From Timema cristinae (taxonomy: Eukaryota > Arthropoda > Insecta > Phasmatodea > Timematidae): a stretch of 64,000 bases of DNA. The notes beneath the pieces are model-generated. The model was not told where the DNA came from, did no database searches, and saw only the letters and a list, made by a program, of their open reading frames with translations. The translations under genes were made by a program, and so were the position numbers. Shown here one piece after another: positions 43,162 to 55,400 of this stretch (its first letter is position 1; every line of letters begins with the position of its first letter). The stretch spans positions 1,067,433 through 1,131,432 of the forward strand of contig JBCFYV010000012.1 of the NCBI GenBank assembly GCA_039000515.1. The letters run 5' to 3'.

Positions 43162-45777
43162 TCAATAAATTGTTAAATTAGTCAAATCTTCCGGGAAACT
43201 TATTGTGTTTTGGAATCTTGCAGAAGAATTTAGAATTGGCTTGGAGAGCTTCATTTGAATATCATTCTTCTCGATGTAGGCCTCCTCAGCTGTCTCATAA
43301 AACCGTTGGCTTTTAGGTCCACGCTTGTAAAACAGCCCATGGTAGCCATCCCTGTAAAGCGAGATGACTTTAATGATGTAGAGCCTGAAGCAGTTTTTAG
43401 TTTTCCCGTGCACCTTGGCAACAGCAAAATCACCAATTTGAGGTGATGAAGTGTCATTTTCTCTTTTTTCTTCATCTTCAGAAAATAAACCACCCAGATC
43501 GGAGCTGTCACTATGGATGGATATGTTGATGTCCGATTCTGAAGAGCTGGAAGGTGATTTCTTCCTTCTATTTCTTTTTAGTTTGGCTGCAGGGAAAAGT
43601 TGCTTGTTGCAATTGTTATTCTTTGTAGTTTCTTTTTCTGCTGAAATTTGTTCCAAACGCTCTTTGTTGGGGGTAGATGTCTGTATTACTGACTTCAGAC
43701 CTCTACCAGAGCGTTTTCTTTTTATTTGAATTTTGGGGAGAGGAATTATGTCTTCCGGTGGTGTCTTGATTTGAGAGGGTCCTGGGATGGCTTGGCCAAT
43801 GTTTTCTTCATGACTGGTACCTGGAGGGAAGGAGGGGTTGCTGGAATTGAACATCGGTTCTTCATTGGGCCTTTCCGATGGAGAATCGTCTAGTGTGGGA
43901 TTACTTGGGCCTTCCTTAGGAACCGCAGGGATCGAGGAGTTGGTGTTTGGAGGACATTCAGAAACTTCACTAGGCTCACAACCCACGGTTGACTCATTTT
44001 CCTGCTCAAAGATTATGAATCTTCTTTCATCTTCTTCAAGAACGTCTTCTTGGTCTTGATCGGTCACTTCTGCGGGTAAAAAATCAGCCTCAGTAAATTT
44101 GTTTTTGTCCATGGGATAGATCCCAGTTGCGCGAAAACCTTGGACTCCATTTTCCATGGTAGCCGCTTTCTCAAATGCTGTCTTGAAAGTCTCAGCCACG
44201 TTGTAGATACTCAGGACTTGACCCGGATGAGTTGCATTCCAGCAGTCAGCAGCAGCATCGTAATAAGCCTTTAATGGCCTGAAAAAGTTTCTATCGAGGG
44301 GCTGGGTTTTATGGCTGCTGTGAGGTGGGAGGCTCAACATGTGCACATGATTTGCTTTTGCATGAGTAACAGCCTCAAGGCTAACATGTGAGACATGATT
44401 GTCCAGTATCAGCAAAATAGGTTTCTCTTGTGTAGGGTTGGTGAACTTGATAAAATGGTCAAGCCACTTGATAAAGGTTGGATTGTTCAAATAGCCTTTG
44501 TCTGTTACTGCCATGGCACATCCGACTGGTCCAGTTTTAATAAGGAGATTGAGCCTCTTACGTGCGAAAATGAAAAATGGAGGTACAAAGTGACCAGTCG
44601 CGTTCATTGCACATGCAACTGACACAGTTTCACCTTGTTCAGCTGCCACAGATTTTGCCACCTCTTTTTTGCCAGTTGGGGCCACGTGTTTGGGTAGCTT
44701 ATTTTGCACTGTCTGGACCCCTGTTTAATCCATATTATAAACACGTTCAGGTGGAAATCCATATTTTATCATACAGGTTTCCAGGTTCTCAAAATATTGA
44801 TGTATTTGAGTTCTGTTGAACCCCATAATTCTGGCGACACTGGTTTTGCGGGCTATTCTGAGTGACAACTTGTTTCTCCTCATGAATTCTCTGGTGAAAT
44901 CTCTCCCAGAAAGTTGGCTTTGTGTGGAGAATGGGTTTTCTATGCCGTTTTTCACTGCATAACTGTATATCAGAAACAGCAAAGACTTCAAAGTCAGGCC
45001 AAAGAAACGCTTGTCCAATTCAATATGGTGTTTGACGATTTCCTTTTCTTGTTCTTCGGAAAATACTTTGCGGAAACGCCCAAGCTTTACAGTCCCTCTT
45101 CCTATCTTCAATCGAGTACGCAGACTTTTCTCATGAAAACCAATAGCCTTGGCTGCTTGGCGGATTGATGACCCTTGCTCAATCAGTGTGCGTGCATGGT
45201 TGAGAATGGCTTCTGTCATGGGCCTGTGTTCCGTTTTTCTTTTGTAGTTTCTGAAAGACAAGAGAAACCATTTTAGATTACTTATTAGATTTTATTATTT
45301 AGCCAATACTATTAGGTATTAGATTATTATATTAGTATTTTATTATTATATAGTTTTACTATTATTATTAGATTATTACTAGATTTTATTATTAGATTAT
45401 CACTATTTAGGCAATATTACATTTTAATTTAAAAATCTTATCAAAATATTGATGTTCAAGACAAAATAATTCAATTTGTAAGGAAAATTTAATATTCAGA
45501 GGCATTGGGGCAAAAGCCCGCACTTTGACCTGATGCGGGTTTTTGCCCCAAGACAGGTGCGGGTTTATACCCCAAGCCATGATGTTATCATTGACCCCCA
45601 TATGTACCAAGATGGATGGATCAAGAATAGGAAAGAGTTCTTAGATAATAACAGACCTCACCTCTTGCCTTCAAACAGCAAGTTACATTTTGTAATACCT
45701 TCATTAATCTGCTGACAACATTCAAGTAAATCAAGGGAAATATTACATAAAAACTGGTTAAAATACACTTACCTCAT
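43162..45777 (-). pseudogene. pogo-family DD(x)D transposase, single nonsense codon
   Basis: Cut-and-paste transposase. Exon 2 (acceptor TTTCAG/AAACTAC at 45250) encodes NYKRKTEHRPMTEAIL, a psq-type HTH (RQAAKAIGFHEKSLRTRLK) and a CENP-B-like HTH region (GRDFTREFMRRNKLSLRIA). It then reads VYNMD-stop-TGVQTVQNK, where the family has NxDETG: a GAA codon is TAA at 44725-44727, directly after the first catalytic Asp. The frame continues to 43162 with the second Asp in LLILDNHVSH and the third in TQPLDRNFFRPL, then a Ser/Pro-rich tail. A 5-nt first exon (ATGAG/GTAAGT, 45773-45777) would restore MRNYKRKT. About 700 residues in all; intact apart from the stop. Confidence 0.9.
45503..45580. repeat. 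Right subterminal repeats of the pogo element
   Basis: Three copies of the same motif: TGGGGCAAAAGCCCGCAC, GATGCGGGTTTTTGCCCCAA and GGTGCGGGTTTATACCCCAA. A further partial copy (TTTTGCCCCGTGCGGG) lies at the inner edge of the right terminal repeat. Confidence 0.75.
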
Positions 45778-46222
45778 TTTTTCGTTGTGCTGACATCCAA
45801 CCGCCATAAGTTTCTTCTACATAACTGGTGGGGTTGCAACCTATTTGCACCCTGGAGGCCGATGATTAAATTACACGTTATGAGTAAATAAAAGACATGC
45901 GAGGTTTTGCCCCGTGCGGGTTTTTGCCCCCACCTACCCTAATGGAAACAGGTCAGGCAAAGCTTACAGAACATGTTTCCCAGCATTTGAAAACACCATC
46001 AGTCCCCATTGAGAAACCGATAAAGAAAAACAAGTTAATGCTGTTCCATGAGCCACTATACAAGGATAAAAACAAGGCTAAATTGCTTTTGAAACATACA
46101 AAGGCCTGTATGAAAGAGTGATGCTAAGCACGGTCAAAGTACAAGCAAAGTATCAGACATGTGCTAGGAGGATCGATGACGCAATATCTTAAGTCTCGCC
46201 AAAGTCTGGTCCCGAGCTTACT

Positions 46223-46507
46223 TTGGCTATACTTTGCCCGTACTTTGAGGATATTTCCACAACATGGCGCTGCGCGCATATACGATCGAGACAGCTGTTT
46301 TCGCGACATAGGGATTTCCAGGATCCTTTGCAGGCTTATTCTGGCGATCAATTTCGTCGAAGATTTCAATTTTCGAAGGGAGTTGTTTGTCACGATATCT
46401 TGCCTATCTTGGGACTGGATATTCCTAACACACGACAAGGATGTCCACTACTATCAATGCAGCAACTAATGATTGCCCTACAATTTTATGCCACGGAAAG
46501 CTTCCAG
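46223..46507 (+). pseudogene. PIF/Harbinger transposase N-terminal exon relic
   Basis: The plus frame reads FSRHRDFQDPLQAYSGDQFR, RRFQFSKGVVCHDILPILGL and PLLSMQQLMIALQFYATESF Q, then a donor-like CAG/GTAATA. This matches the N-terminal HTH-type region of HARBI1-like nucleases (RFRLS...V..L...I......R......LSP.QQ.L.ALRFYATGSFQ), including the intron position commonly found after SFQ. No downstream exon with the DDE core was seen; it is a fragment, cut by the Gypsy LTR that starts at about 46571. Confidence 0.75.
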
Positions 46508-46570
46508 GTAATACTTCAATGTAAATAGTTTTGTTTACTTATTTTTAATACTACTGTAAGATAATTATTA

Positions 46571-46727
46571 TGTGACAGTTGGTAACAATGAACCAACATT
46601 ACTTTATTATAATGTTCTGTGGCCTCGACAAGAGGCATTCTTTCAAGTGATTTCATACTGTACATTACATATTTATTGATACTTAACTGTGTTGTTTTGT
46701 ATTTATTTAATAAACCATATAATAACA
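46571..46727 (+). mobile_element. Gypsy-like 5' LTR
   Basis: Starts TGTGACAGTTGG and ends AATAACA immediately before a TGGTGTCAGAAG primer-binding-site-like sequence (46728-46739), typical of arthropod Gypsy elements. The interior has an AATAAA at about 46708. About 157 bp. No matching 3' LTR occurs in the window. Confidence 0.65.
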
Positions 46728-46825
46728 TGGTGTCAGAAGTTAAGAAATCAAGAATGGAAGTTACTGTCAGTTACTACATAAATAGTCAGTTTGTGTTCGT
46801 TGTTGAATAATTTAAAGCTCTAAAA

Positions 46826-47990
46826 TGGCCGACACCGCAAGGTCACCCAAATTAGCAGCTACGTTATACCGGGATCACAATCAACTTAATGTTAACTTAA
46901 CGTAACATTCACTTAAAGTTAACTTAACTAATGTGTGATCACGATTCACTTGACTTAACGTAACAACTCGAGCAAAACATATGCATTCTCGAGTATGATC
47001 TGTGGTTTGTACTATTTGTAAAGTGATGATCTGTGAATGTTTTCAATCAATATAATAGATATATATTACTAAACTTTTTTGATACATTTAGTTCCCTATT
47101 TTAGTTTAATTATTTTGTTTCAATGTCTGATCACTAAAACATACACTAAAGAGTAAACCTTGGTCTTAAAACCAACAACTGAATTACTAAATAGTCCTAT
47201 TGACGTCACTCGCATAGTGATTGGCTGGCTAGATCACGTGATACCCTTCAAGTAAAGTAAAGTAAAGTAAAGTAAAAGACCTCCCAAGACATCTCTTACG
47301 TTAAGTTAACTGCAAGTCAACATTAAGTTAAGTGCATCGTGATCGCTTCCATTTAAATACATGAGGAGGTCCTTTATGTTAAGTTACGTTAAGTTGATCG
47401 TGATCCCGGCATAATTCATTTGTTGGTATTGTTTACTCTTTAGCGTAAGTTCTAGGGATCAGACATTGAAACAAAATAATTAAACTAAAATAGGGAACTA
47501 AATTTATCAAAAAAGTTTAATAATATATATTTATTATATTGATTGAAAACTGTAAACATTCACAGATCATCACTTTACAAATAGTACAAAACCATAGATC
47601 ATACTCAAGAATGCATATGTTTGGCTCGAGTTGTTACGTTAAGTTAAGTGAATCGTGATCACACATAAGTTAAGTTAACTTTAAGTGAACGTTACATTAA
47701 GTTACGTTAAGTTGATCACGATCCCGTCCTTAGCGATTCAGCCGATTGACTTAAAAAGTCCGAATTTGTCTTATGTGTGGAAAAAGTGGTCAATGCAGTT
47801 CATCACATTCTTGGAGCCACAAATCTGGAAAAAGAAAATGACTCACGCAAGTTCGCTTTACTTTTGCACCACCTAGGCCCAGATGCTCACAAAGTGTTTA
47901 ATTCTTTCGACCTAGACAATGAGCAAGTGAAATATAATGAACTAGTCCAAAGGTTTAATGACTATTTCACACCAAAGGTCAATACTTAGT
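46826..47990 (+). pseudogene. Gypsy gag fragment interrupted by a palindromic insert
   Basis: ATG at 46826 starts MADTARSPKLAATLY; the frame is then broken by the insert at 46869-47726. It resumes with SPNLSYVWKKWSMQF, and in shifted frames FALLLHHLGPDAHKVFNSFD, YNELVQRFNDYFTPKVNT, the capsid-type region of Gypsy Gag proteins (...ALLL..LG..A..I..SF......Y..L...F..+F.P..N). Stops appear from about 47988 and no pol follows. So only the 5' end of the element survives. Confidence 0.75.
46869..47726. mobile_element. Palindromic DNA element with ~290-bp inverted arms
   Basis: Left arm 46869-47158 begins CCGGGATCACAATCAACTTA; the right arm, 47430-47726, is its reverse complement ending TTGATCACGATCCCG, at about 90 per cent by eye. 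Shared blocks include TGTGTGATCACGATTCACTT, ACAACTCGAG and CATATGCATTCT. A third, inner terminus (TTAAGTTGATCGTGATCCCG, ending at 47409) lies between the arms, with (AAGTA)n near 47254-47275. No coding capacity. Inserted in the Gypsy gag. Could be a long-TIR MITE or a nested pair. Confidence 0.72.
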
Positions 47991-47999
47991 TAGGCCTAC

Positions 48000-48784
48000 T
48001 TGAAAAGCAAAACTTAATCTGTAATATTTATTTTGTCGGACAAAAGAGATTAACATGTATAAAATCTTCTTAAAAAATTTGTTAGGTGTTGAAAATCTTA
48101 CGTGCCTAGCTAGTACCCTTCCCTCCCACCTCTATGGGAAACTTGGACTCAACCGTTTTGGCACCTGCTCACTTCTAGAACTTTCACCTCACGAAAAATC
48201 TTGTAAATATTTTAATGAACACATTAAAACTCTTCACAAACTGAAAATGAAAACTATAATTACAAATAAACTCGAAATAAATAAAACAAATTACTATTTT
48301 TTTTTAACAGAAATAAGAACACACTACACACAATACAAAGTCGGCCGCCATGACATATATTATGTTTACTCGCCCGAGTGATGATTAAAATAAAGATACT
48401 GTTAATTCTTACTACCCAACTGGTTTTACTGATCTACAACTATGCAAAGAACCCCAATTTTTTTTCTTTTTTTCTTTCTTCAATGGCACTGAAGATATTG
48501 TATTCAATAAGCCAGGAGTACTTGTATTTGATTTACTCCAGATTCCACTTTATTGATTTTCTTATTAGTTCACTCCAGTTCTTACCCAACTAACCTAGCC
48601 TTATCTCACCACGAATTTCGTTTACGAGATAACCGGGAAGACATATTTTGTTCATCTCTACACTGACATATTTATATTTAGAAGGAAATTGTACAGCCTC
48701 CTATACAATGTAACGTTGTCTGACCGTAATACATTAACTAAAGAAAAGTCTGTAATATAATTAAGAATGTAATTTCCCCGAGAC
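48000..48784. other. No supported gene
   Basis: Downstream of the Gypsy gag relic. A 108-residue frame at 48055-48381 has no recognised domain; it may be decayed retroelement sequence. Confidence 0.3.
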
Positions 48785-49020
48785 ATGCCTTGGTGGCGTA
48801 GTTAGCTAACACACTAGTCGTGTTGAGCTCGACTGCTGAGGACGGGGAGATCGAGGTTCAAATCTCGGTCAGGTGGGTTTTCCTAAATGGTTTTCCACTC
48901 TCCCTCCACACAAATGCAGGTTCACTTCTTCATTATTCAATCTTCCCAATTCCTAATCCATTAGCATAATTAGTACTTAAGCGTATAACCAGAACGGGTA
49001 GTAAGACGCGGTGCTAAATA
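48785..49020 (+). mobile_element. Nearly full tRNA-derived SINE (reference copy)
   Basis: A tRNA-like head with A-box TGGCGTAGTTAGC and B-box GAGGTTCAAATCTC; a body GTGGGTTTTCCTAAATGG, TTTTCCACTCTCCCTCCACA, CAAATGCAGGTTCA; and a tail GCGTATAACCAGAACGGGTA then GTAAGACGCGGTGC. The other SINE pieces in this window match parts of this copy. Confidence 0.75.
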
Positions 49021-51500
49021 ATAATTTCCTTGAGCCAATTAATGTACAGGGCAGGTCATAAATATATGTTCTAATGTTTCAGGAACGTGGCAAACACACA
49101 ATGTGAGGATGGAACCTTGCGCATCAAATAAAGTCGGTCTTTCGTGTAGGCGTGCCCGAGCTGAAGGCGGATTATTATACAAATAAACTTTCGAGTGCCC
49201 TTAACTCCCAAAAACCATGGTGTAACAAATTTTGTACCACAAACCCCATGATACCATTTTGCTTTCTGCTGGCATGTGGTCTCTCACCATGAACCCCAAT
49301 TTATTGCATAGGATCCTTAAGTAAGACATTTTGTTGGGTTTCATGAAAAATAAATACTGTCAACATTCAGACAGCGATAAAACTGTTTATTTATCCCAAC
49401 CAGCCTATGTATCGTATATCGATTGTTTGTTTAAAATCGATTAAGGTAATCTGATCACTTAGTAAGCGCTCTAGAGTTTTAAGAATCAAATAACGACTTG
49501 CTAATCCATTATTTATTTTTAAATTGATTTTAACTTAGTTTTTTTTAATATGTTATTGAAGTAATTGTAGAAATATTCAAATGTAGTCCTGTCTTATAAA
49601 ATGGTAATGAACATATTGTAGTAGGAAATATGTTCATATTTTAAATAGAATGTATTCTCAGAAATAAATATATTGCAAGTATCGAATATATTTCTTGTTT
49701 TCTCTGCGAAGATAGATAATGGATATAAAAGAAAATAATAATCAAACATACTTAAGCATTAATGAGTTCACTATTTCCAATGTATGTTTAGTTGTTAAGC
49801 ATGTTGTTTTAGTCTTTATTAGAAATATCTGTTTGTATTTTTATGTTTGCTATCTTAATACAATATAATATCCTTTAATGATGATTAAAGTTTATCAAAG
49901 GATATCTAGGCCTGATCTGTTTATTTCACATGTTTTTTAGAAACCTAACCCATTCTAACAACACTTTTAAAAATAACTAAAAGACACTAAAACTTTGATT
50001 GATTTGATTTTTAAACAATAATATGAGTCTATAAAGACTGTTTAATTTAGCTGGATTTTAACCTCTACTTTGCGAGGGGGGGGGGGTGATTAAAATTGAA
50101 AGCAGGATTGAAATAAATCAATTCACAGTTTAGTGAAATGTAGATCTATTTGTAAATCATTAAAATTTATAACAATTTGCTAGGATTCGGATTTGAGAAA
50201 TAGTGGATATGACCCATCTCTAGTTTCATGCGATAATAAATTAGAATCTCAATTAATATTCACAAAATAGACTATTTGACTTTTGTAGTATAAGATGACA
50301 TTCTGTAGGGAATCACGGGCAAACAACATGTAGATCTAGCTGTTTATGTTGCGACTTATGTATTCATTTGCATAAATTGTTTAAAAATAAAATAATTTCA
50401 AATAAATATAAATACTATATAGTACCGGTATTATTGAAATTGCCATTTACTTGTGAGTATACTGTGATAGTATTACATTTTTAATGATTTTATATTTTAA
50501 AAGAAATACAGTGTATTATTATATAATTATAGTGCTTCCGAATCATTCCCTAAACTCTGCCCCACATGAGTTTACCTGTGAGGTTAGGTCATTTGCTTTA
50601 AAATGTATGATATTGACCTACTATTCTAAGCCAAGGTTAACACAGACTATTATTTAAAAAGAAATATAAATCAAATGCTCCCAGTGGCAAGCATAGACTC
50701 AGTTTTTGGCAGGGAAAAGTAATTTGGATATTGGAACTGTTAGAAATGTTATGAAGTAAATCATAGACGTGAATGTCCGAATGAACAAGGTAACACCTTC
50801 AAACACAAACACACGACACTATATTCCATGGATGACAGTTTGAAAATCATATGTTTAGGTTTTGGGTTGCCAACACATGTAAAAGATCACAGTTTTGTTA
50901 TAAATGTAAAGATCTTTAATTACCTGTTATATATTACCTTTAAAATAATGTAAATTTAAGTTTTCTCATACTATTTCATTTTTTTAAAATAATTTCTTTT
51001 TACACAACTCGAAACAATATTTCAAATATAATTAAAAGTACTTACTTTTTGTTTTGGAACGTTACTGATTTTGTGTATATAGTGCACACATCAATATTTT
51101 TTAATACAGGCATCGTATTTTCTTGGAAAAGAGAAAATTGTTGTCATCTTTTTAAATACAATAAATGATTTTATGATTATTTTATCGTATTTTGAAATAT
51201 TTAACTGAATAAAATATTTTCATCAACTGCGTGTCTGCATCATTGTAAAAAACTTGTTTACCGTTATGTTCAATCATATGATTTAGATTCGTTAGTGGCC
51301 ATTTTAAAGATATGTTCGTTAGAAGATTTTGTGAAAGTGGTGTTAATATTTTTTTAAGGGGAATAAATCTATAAATAAACTTTGTGTCCGACCTCAAATA
51401 AATATATAAATAATATCGGCCCAAATCACTGTGATTAAATATCACATTAATATATTACCATCTGTTTTCATTACAGTCATCCAAAGTGATAGATGTCAGC
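49021..51500. other. Intronic AT-rich stretch, no supported gene
   Basis: Contains a G run (50077-50087). A weak zinc-knuckle-like phrase near 50740-50800 (CYEVNHRRECPNEQGN) could be a gag relic but lacks the first Cys spacing. Nothing else recognised. Confidence 0.35.
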
Positions 51501-51773
51501 TGTTGGCGTAGTGATATATTAGGGATTACTTCTAGTAACATTTCGAGCTGTCATCCAGGTAAACTTAGCTCGTGAATGCTTTATACATAACGGTCTTTGC
51601 AGTAACGAGCATCCAGCGAGACAAAGAACACACAGGCAGCATTCATACCGTCCATGAACGTGGGTATGCGCATGCACAGATGACGACACCAGCTGTGAGC
51701 CGAGACTCGTGAACAAATGTTCTCAGCGTAGCCTGTGGTGTTGTCCTTGCTCAGAAGCAATGGACTTCTGACA
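51501..51773 (-). mobile_element. LTR of the older copia element
   Basis: On the minus strand it begins TGTCAGAAGTCC directly after a purine-rich tract (TCAAGGGGAAG) and ends CTACGCCAACA. A TG...CA structure after a polypurine tract downstream of an RNase H domain is the 3' LTR position of a Ty1/copia element. Confidence 0.7.
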
Positions 51774-51813
51774 CTTCCCCTTGAGTCAAGGATCACGAGA
51801 AGAAATAACATCC

Positions 51814-52284
51814 TCATGTCATGGCAGCCATCCCAGCAGATTTTGTGCACCAAAAATGCTTTGATCTTGGCAAAGCCTTGGTCAGGAAATCAGCTACTGG
51901 TTGCTCAGTCGATATATGGCTCACGGTGAGAGATTTGTCCTGCAGCGTTTCCATGATAAAATGGTAGGGGATTTCAATGTGTTTGCTCTTGGAGTGGAAT
52001 ATTGGGTTCTCGGCCAGTCTCAGCGAGCTTTGGTTATCACAATAGATTGCTAGATCTGCCAACTTGTCAAGGCCCAGCTCACGGATAAAACGTTGGATAT
52101 AAATAGGTGCGGCTTCTGTAGTGGACAAAGCCACCGTCCTTTGTTTCCTAGAGTCCAAAGAAACCGGGCTTCCATTGAACATGAATAGATAGCCTGTATG
52201 GAATCATCTATCCTCAGCGCAATTACCCCAATCAGCATCTACAAACCCTTTCAAACTTTCAGGATCTGTCCTATGGGTTAGTCC
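51814..52284 (-). pseudogene. Older copia: RNase H end of pol, cut by a second copia
   Basis: Minus-strand reading: HRTDPESLKGFVDADWGNCA, a stop, then GYLFMFNGSPVSLDSRKQRT, VALSTTEAAPIYIQRFIREL, LAIYCDNQSSLRLAENPIFH, KSKHIEIPYHFIMETLQDKS, VADFLTKALP. These are the C-terminal RNase H and tail motifs of copia pol (DADW, STTEAE, CDN, H-R-KHI-...H). The gene stops dead at 52285, where another copia's LTR begins, so only the 3' end is present. Confidence 0.85.
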
Positions 52285-52499
52285 TGTTAGGATTATTAAA
52301 TAAATGCCGAGTATATTAGAGATAGTTTTATTAGTTTACTTATTGAGAAATGGAGGCATACAATAACCTGGTAATGCCAAGACGACCATTTTGAGACTGA
52401 GTGAGCTAATGAACAGCTAAACAAAAGAAGCACGCTATACATAGAAATAGGTAGGCCTACATCACAATAGAGGTATGAAAATACATTACTATTCTAACA
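52285..52499 (-). mobile_element. 3' LTR of the younger copia element
   Basis: Minus strand: starts TGTTAGAATAGTAATG and ends AATAATCCTAACA, 215 bp, with AATAAA-type sequence internally. It follows the copia RNase H gene and a GGGCTGG purine tract, and abuts the RNase H gene of a different copia. The short inverted termini TGTTAG/CTAACA are clear. The 5' LTR partner is absent. Confidence 0.82.
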
Positions 52500-55400
52500 C
52501 CAGCCCATAATTGAATACCTCTAGCAATCAATAAACACAATAATGTTCATTAATCTTATGATTGATATGCAAAAAATCAATTAACTATTCCTAGCTCTTT
52601 TACACAGCTTTCATGTTTAACCTTAGAGAGAGGTTTTGTTAAGACATCTGCTAACATATTTTCAGTAGGAACATATTTGATATTAATTAATCCTGAGTTT
52701 ACATGCTCTCTAAAAATTGGTATTTAGTTTCAATATTTTTGACCTCTGATTAGTAACCGAGTTTTTTGCCAAATGTATGGCTCCTCTGTTGTCACAAAAT
52801 ACATCAGTAGGATTTACTGTTCTTTCAGGATCTATTTCAGAAATTAAAGTTCGCAGCCACAATGATTCCTGAACTGTGAAGGACATGGCCATGTACTCTG
52901 CTTCACAAGTAGACAACACAATTGTTTTTTGTTTTTTACTGCACCATGAAATGAGGCCATTTTGTAACTTGAAACAAGAGCCAGTTACTGAGTACCTGTT
53001 ATTGATTTTGCTACCCCAGTTTGAGTCACTAAAGCCCATTAAATTTCTAGTTCCCGATTTATTGAATTCTAATTTAAGATCCATCGTTCCTTTAAGATAT
53101 CTGAAAATTCTCTTGACACATAACCAGTGAACCCCTTTGTAAGATTGATTGTACCTACTAAGTAAGTTAACAGCAAAGCAAATGTCTGGCCTGGAAATTT
53201 GTGATAAATACAACAGACTACCAATAGCTTCTTGATACGGGAGACTTGGATCCTGTACTTCTGCCGAGTCTTCATCTTGAAAGTCCAGTCCAGGGTCAAG
53301 CGGAGTTGACACCGCTTTCGCTTCAATCATGTTAAACCGGGTCAGTATTTTCTTGGTGTATTCTTCTTGTGAAATCCAAATCTTGCCTAATTTCGGTCTC
53401 TGGTGATTTCCATCCCAAGACAGTTTCTTACTGCACCGAGGTCTTTCATCTCGAATTTCTTGTTGAGTGCTTGCTTCACCTTCTCTTTCAATTTCTTGTT
53501 GTTTGAAATTAATAGCAAATCATCGACATACATAGCAATAATTAAAATATATTTACCATTTCGTTGGTAATAAACACATGGGTTAGCATTTGATCTGGTG
53601 AATCCTAGTTCTGTTAAGACTTGATGAATTTTATTATTCTAATTTCTTCCGCTTTGCTTAAGTTCATATACTGACTTTTGTAACTTCCACACTTTGCCTT
53701 CGGTGGTCAGTTCTTCAGGTGGCTTCACATAGATATCTTCTTGTAAATCTCCATACAGGTATGCTGTTGTGACATCCAAATGATCTATGTCTAGATCTTC
53801 CCTTGCTGCCAGTGACGTCAAGTATCGTAAAGACGTATATTTGATTTGACTACAGGCGAGAATGTTTCATTGTAATCGAGTCCTTTTTTTTGACTGCATC
53901 CTTTGATTACAAGTCTGGCTTTGTATGTTGGAGGTTTTGTTTTATCGCTAGGTTTTACCTTAAGTACCCACTTGCTGTTAAGGGGTTTAACATTTTCCGG
54001 AAGATCAACTACTTCAAATGAATCATTTTTTACTAATGATTCATGTTCCTTAGACATGGCTTCCTTCCACTTTTCATGGTTGATTCCCTCCAGGGCTTCA
54101 TCAACATTTATTGAGCCATCTAAAACATTTTGTTCCTTAACATAACAAATTATATGATCAGGCCATATCTTAGGTTTGGGTTGTCTTGAAGAACGTCTGA
54201 GAGTAGATTTTTGCTGTTCTTCTTCATGTACTTGTTTTTCGTCTTCATTTTCTGTGTCAGAAAAATCTCTCCATCACCATTGTCTTCGTTTTATAGGCTT
54301 AGATAATCATTTGGTACGTTGTTGATTACTTCATCTTTACGAGGTTTGGAAAAATTTGTGGAGATGGGCTTGGTTTCACTTCTGGAACTTCACGCTTGAC
54401 TTTGCTCTCAAGAAACATGACATCTCGACTAATTGTGATCTTCTCTTTTTTGGGGTCAATAAGCCTGTACCCTTTGGTGTTTTCACAATGCCCTAAGAAT
54501 GTTAATTTTTGTGACTTAGGATCCCATTTCTTTCACAATGCTTTAGGTATGTGGACCATGGCTTCACACCCAAAAATTCTTAGATGTGACAAATTAGGTT
54601 TCCTCCCACTCCATACTTCATGAGGAGTTTTGTCTTTCAGAATGGTCGCAGGCGATAAATTTGTGAGATAAGCTGCTGTTGATACAGCTTCGGCCCAATA
54701 GGACTTTTGGAGTCCCGCATCCAGGATCATTGTCCTTGCCTTTTAAACAAGTGTCCTGTTTGTCCTTTCTGCCAGCCCATTTTGCGCTGGACTGTAGCTA
54801 ACAGTTAGCTGATGGACGATGCCAGCGGAGCTCAGTGTTCGTTTCATTTTCTCATTTACATATTCACCCTCGTTGTCCGAGCGAATCTTCTTGATTTTTA
54901 GACCTGTTTGTGTCTCAACCATTGCCTTGAATTTTAAGAATACACTATGAACTTCAGACTTATCTTGTATAAAGTATACAAATATTCACCGGGAGTAATC
55001 GTCAACAAATGTAAGAAAGTATTTACTGCCACCGATTGAAGTTGTTTCCATCGGACCACACAAGTCTGAATGCACTAGCTCTAAAATTGATTGACTATAC
55101 ATTTTGCTTCTCTTGAAAGGAAGTCTGGCCTGCTTACCTATGATGCACAGTTCACACGGTTCGTCAGCTAAAAAGTTAAGGTCCATACCATCTGACATTT
55201 GGCTTAGTTTCTTCATTCCTTTCCGGTTTAAGTGACCAAGTCGCCGATGCCACAAAAAATCCTTAGATTGTGCATAAAAACTGGTTTCGTTTGTTTGAGG
55301 TGTGTCCAAACAGTATATCCCATTTTTACCATGGGCGTTTACGACTAGTATACCATCACTGTCATGAACATAACCTCTTGTTTGGTTAAACGTTACAATG

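Larger units (their letters stand above)
42576..45939 (-). mobile_element. pogo/Tigger-type DNA transposon, 3364 bp, TA duplication
   Basis: A perfect 25-bp terminal inverted repeat, GGGTAGGTGGGGGCAAAAAC then CCGCA, has TA immediately outside both ends (42574-42575 and 45940-45941). Subterminal copies of a GGGGCAAAAACCCGCA-type motif lie at 42768-42836 and 45503-45580 in both orientations. The element contains one minus-strand transposase gene with only one nonsense codon and a plausible tiny first exon. Near-perfect ends and frame mean a recent insertion within the long DRC7 intron. Confidence 0.93.

Noticed and set aside
48785..48880. Functional tRNA gene
   Set aside because: A and B boxes are present but the cloverleaf does not pair well and a SINE body and tail follow directly.
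50690..50810. Zinc-knuckle-like CYEVNHRRECP
   Set aside because: Lacks a proper CxxC start and any neighbouring gag or pol sequence; kept only as a note.
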